From assembly GCA_002438075.1 (NCBI GenBank), contig DJSQ01000168.1, forward strand, positions 1 to 13,810: a DNA stretch of 13,810 nt, read 5' to 3'. The notes under the pieces are model-generated. The model saw only the letters and a program-made list of their open reading frames with translations. It ran no database searches and had not been told where the DNA came from. Positions 13,775 to 13,810 of this stretch are shown in pieces (position 1 is the first letter of the stretch; each line of letters opens with the position of its first letter). Position numbers and translations under genes: made by a program. This DNA comes from Clostridiales bacterium UBA6330. Its GTDB lineage: Bacteria; Bacillota; Clostridia; Oscillospirales; CAG-272.

Positions 13775-13810
13775 TGTTCGCCCTTACTCGGGTGCCGAGA
13801 TCCCGCCTGC
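13775..13810 (+). repeat. Dispersed intergenic repeat, outer right copy (cut by window end)
   Basis: This copy starts with the same 26 bases as 13693-13718 and continues TCCCGCCTGC to the window end. Over these 36 bases it matches the reverse complement of 12-47 with three mismatches. The whole gene cluster therefore lies between inverted copies of the element. Confidence 0.85.

Noticed and set aside
13693..13800. Short CRISPR-like array at the right edge
   Set aside because: There are only two direct copies, with a single 56-base spacer and a third copy 13.7 kb away in inverted orientation; no cas genes are present.

Overview
The window looks like a carbohydrate-degradation locus from an anaerobic, moderately GC-rich Gram-positive bacterium. 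The best guess is an uncultured gut member of Clostridia (Oscillospirales or Christensenellales type). The clues are strong GGAGG ribosome binding sites, lipobox lipoproteins, a lone family-1-type solute-binding lipoprotein, InlB-type repeats on a secreted protein, AraC-type control, and the absence of outer-membrane SusC/SusD proteins. The taxonomic placement is inference. No rRNA, tRNA, CRISPR array, transposase or phage gene was seen.

Layout. The left edge (1-107) holds one inverted copy of a dispersed repeat and a perfect hairpin. At 108-1901 (-) lies a large secreted surface protein with a GLUG-like beta-rich region, three InlB-type repeats and a cysteine-containing C-terminal anchor. 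A compact divergent control region (1902-2172) carries two near-consensus sigma-A promoters back to back and a 21-bp-spaced direct repeat between them. To its right, 2173-4532 (+) is a two-gene operon: an AraC-family regulator, overlapping by ATGA with a TIM-barrel glycosidase-like protein that resembles clan GH-D. It ends in a strong terminator at 4543-4576.

From 13607 back to 4583, five genes run on the minus strand and are probably one operon. In order of transcription they are: a leaderless beta-helix protein (clan GH-N-like, related to GH28/GH49); its lipoprotein paralogue; a sugar phosphate isomerase/epimerase-type TIM barrel; a cytoplasmic GH3 beta-glycosidase; and a solute-binding lipoprotein. 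The right edge (13608-13810) holds a 14-bp palindrome and two direct copies of the dispersed repeat found inverted at the left edge.

How it may work together (inference). The surface lipoprotein beta-helix enzyme would cut or bind a polysaccharide outside the cell. The solute-binding lipoprotein would capture oligosaccharides for a permease encoded elsewhere. The cytoplasmic beta-helix paralogue, the GH3 enzyme, the GH-D-like enzyme and the isomerase would finish the breakdown and route the sugar into metabolism. The AraC regulator probably controls its own operon and the surface protein. The substrate cannot be read from the sequence. The most unusual points are the paired export and non-export beta-helix paralogues, which share an altered clan GH-N catalytic motif (SDG...GDN), and the near-identical inverted repeats at the two ends of the window.
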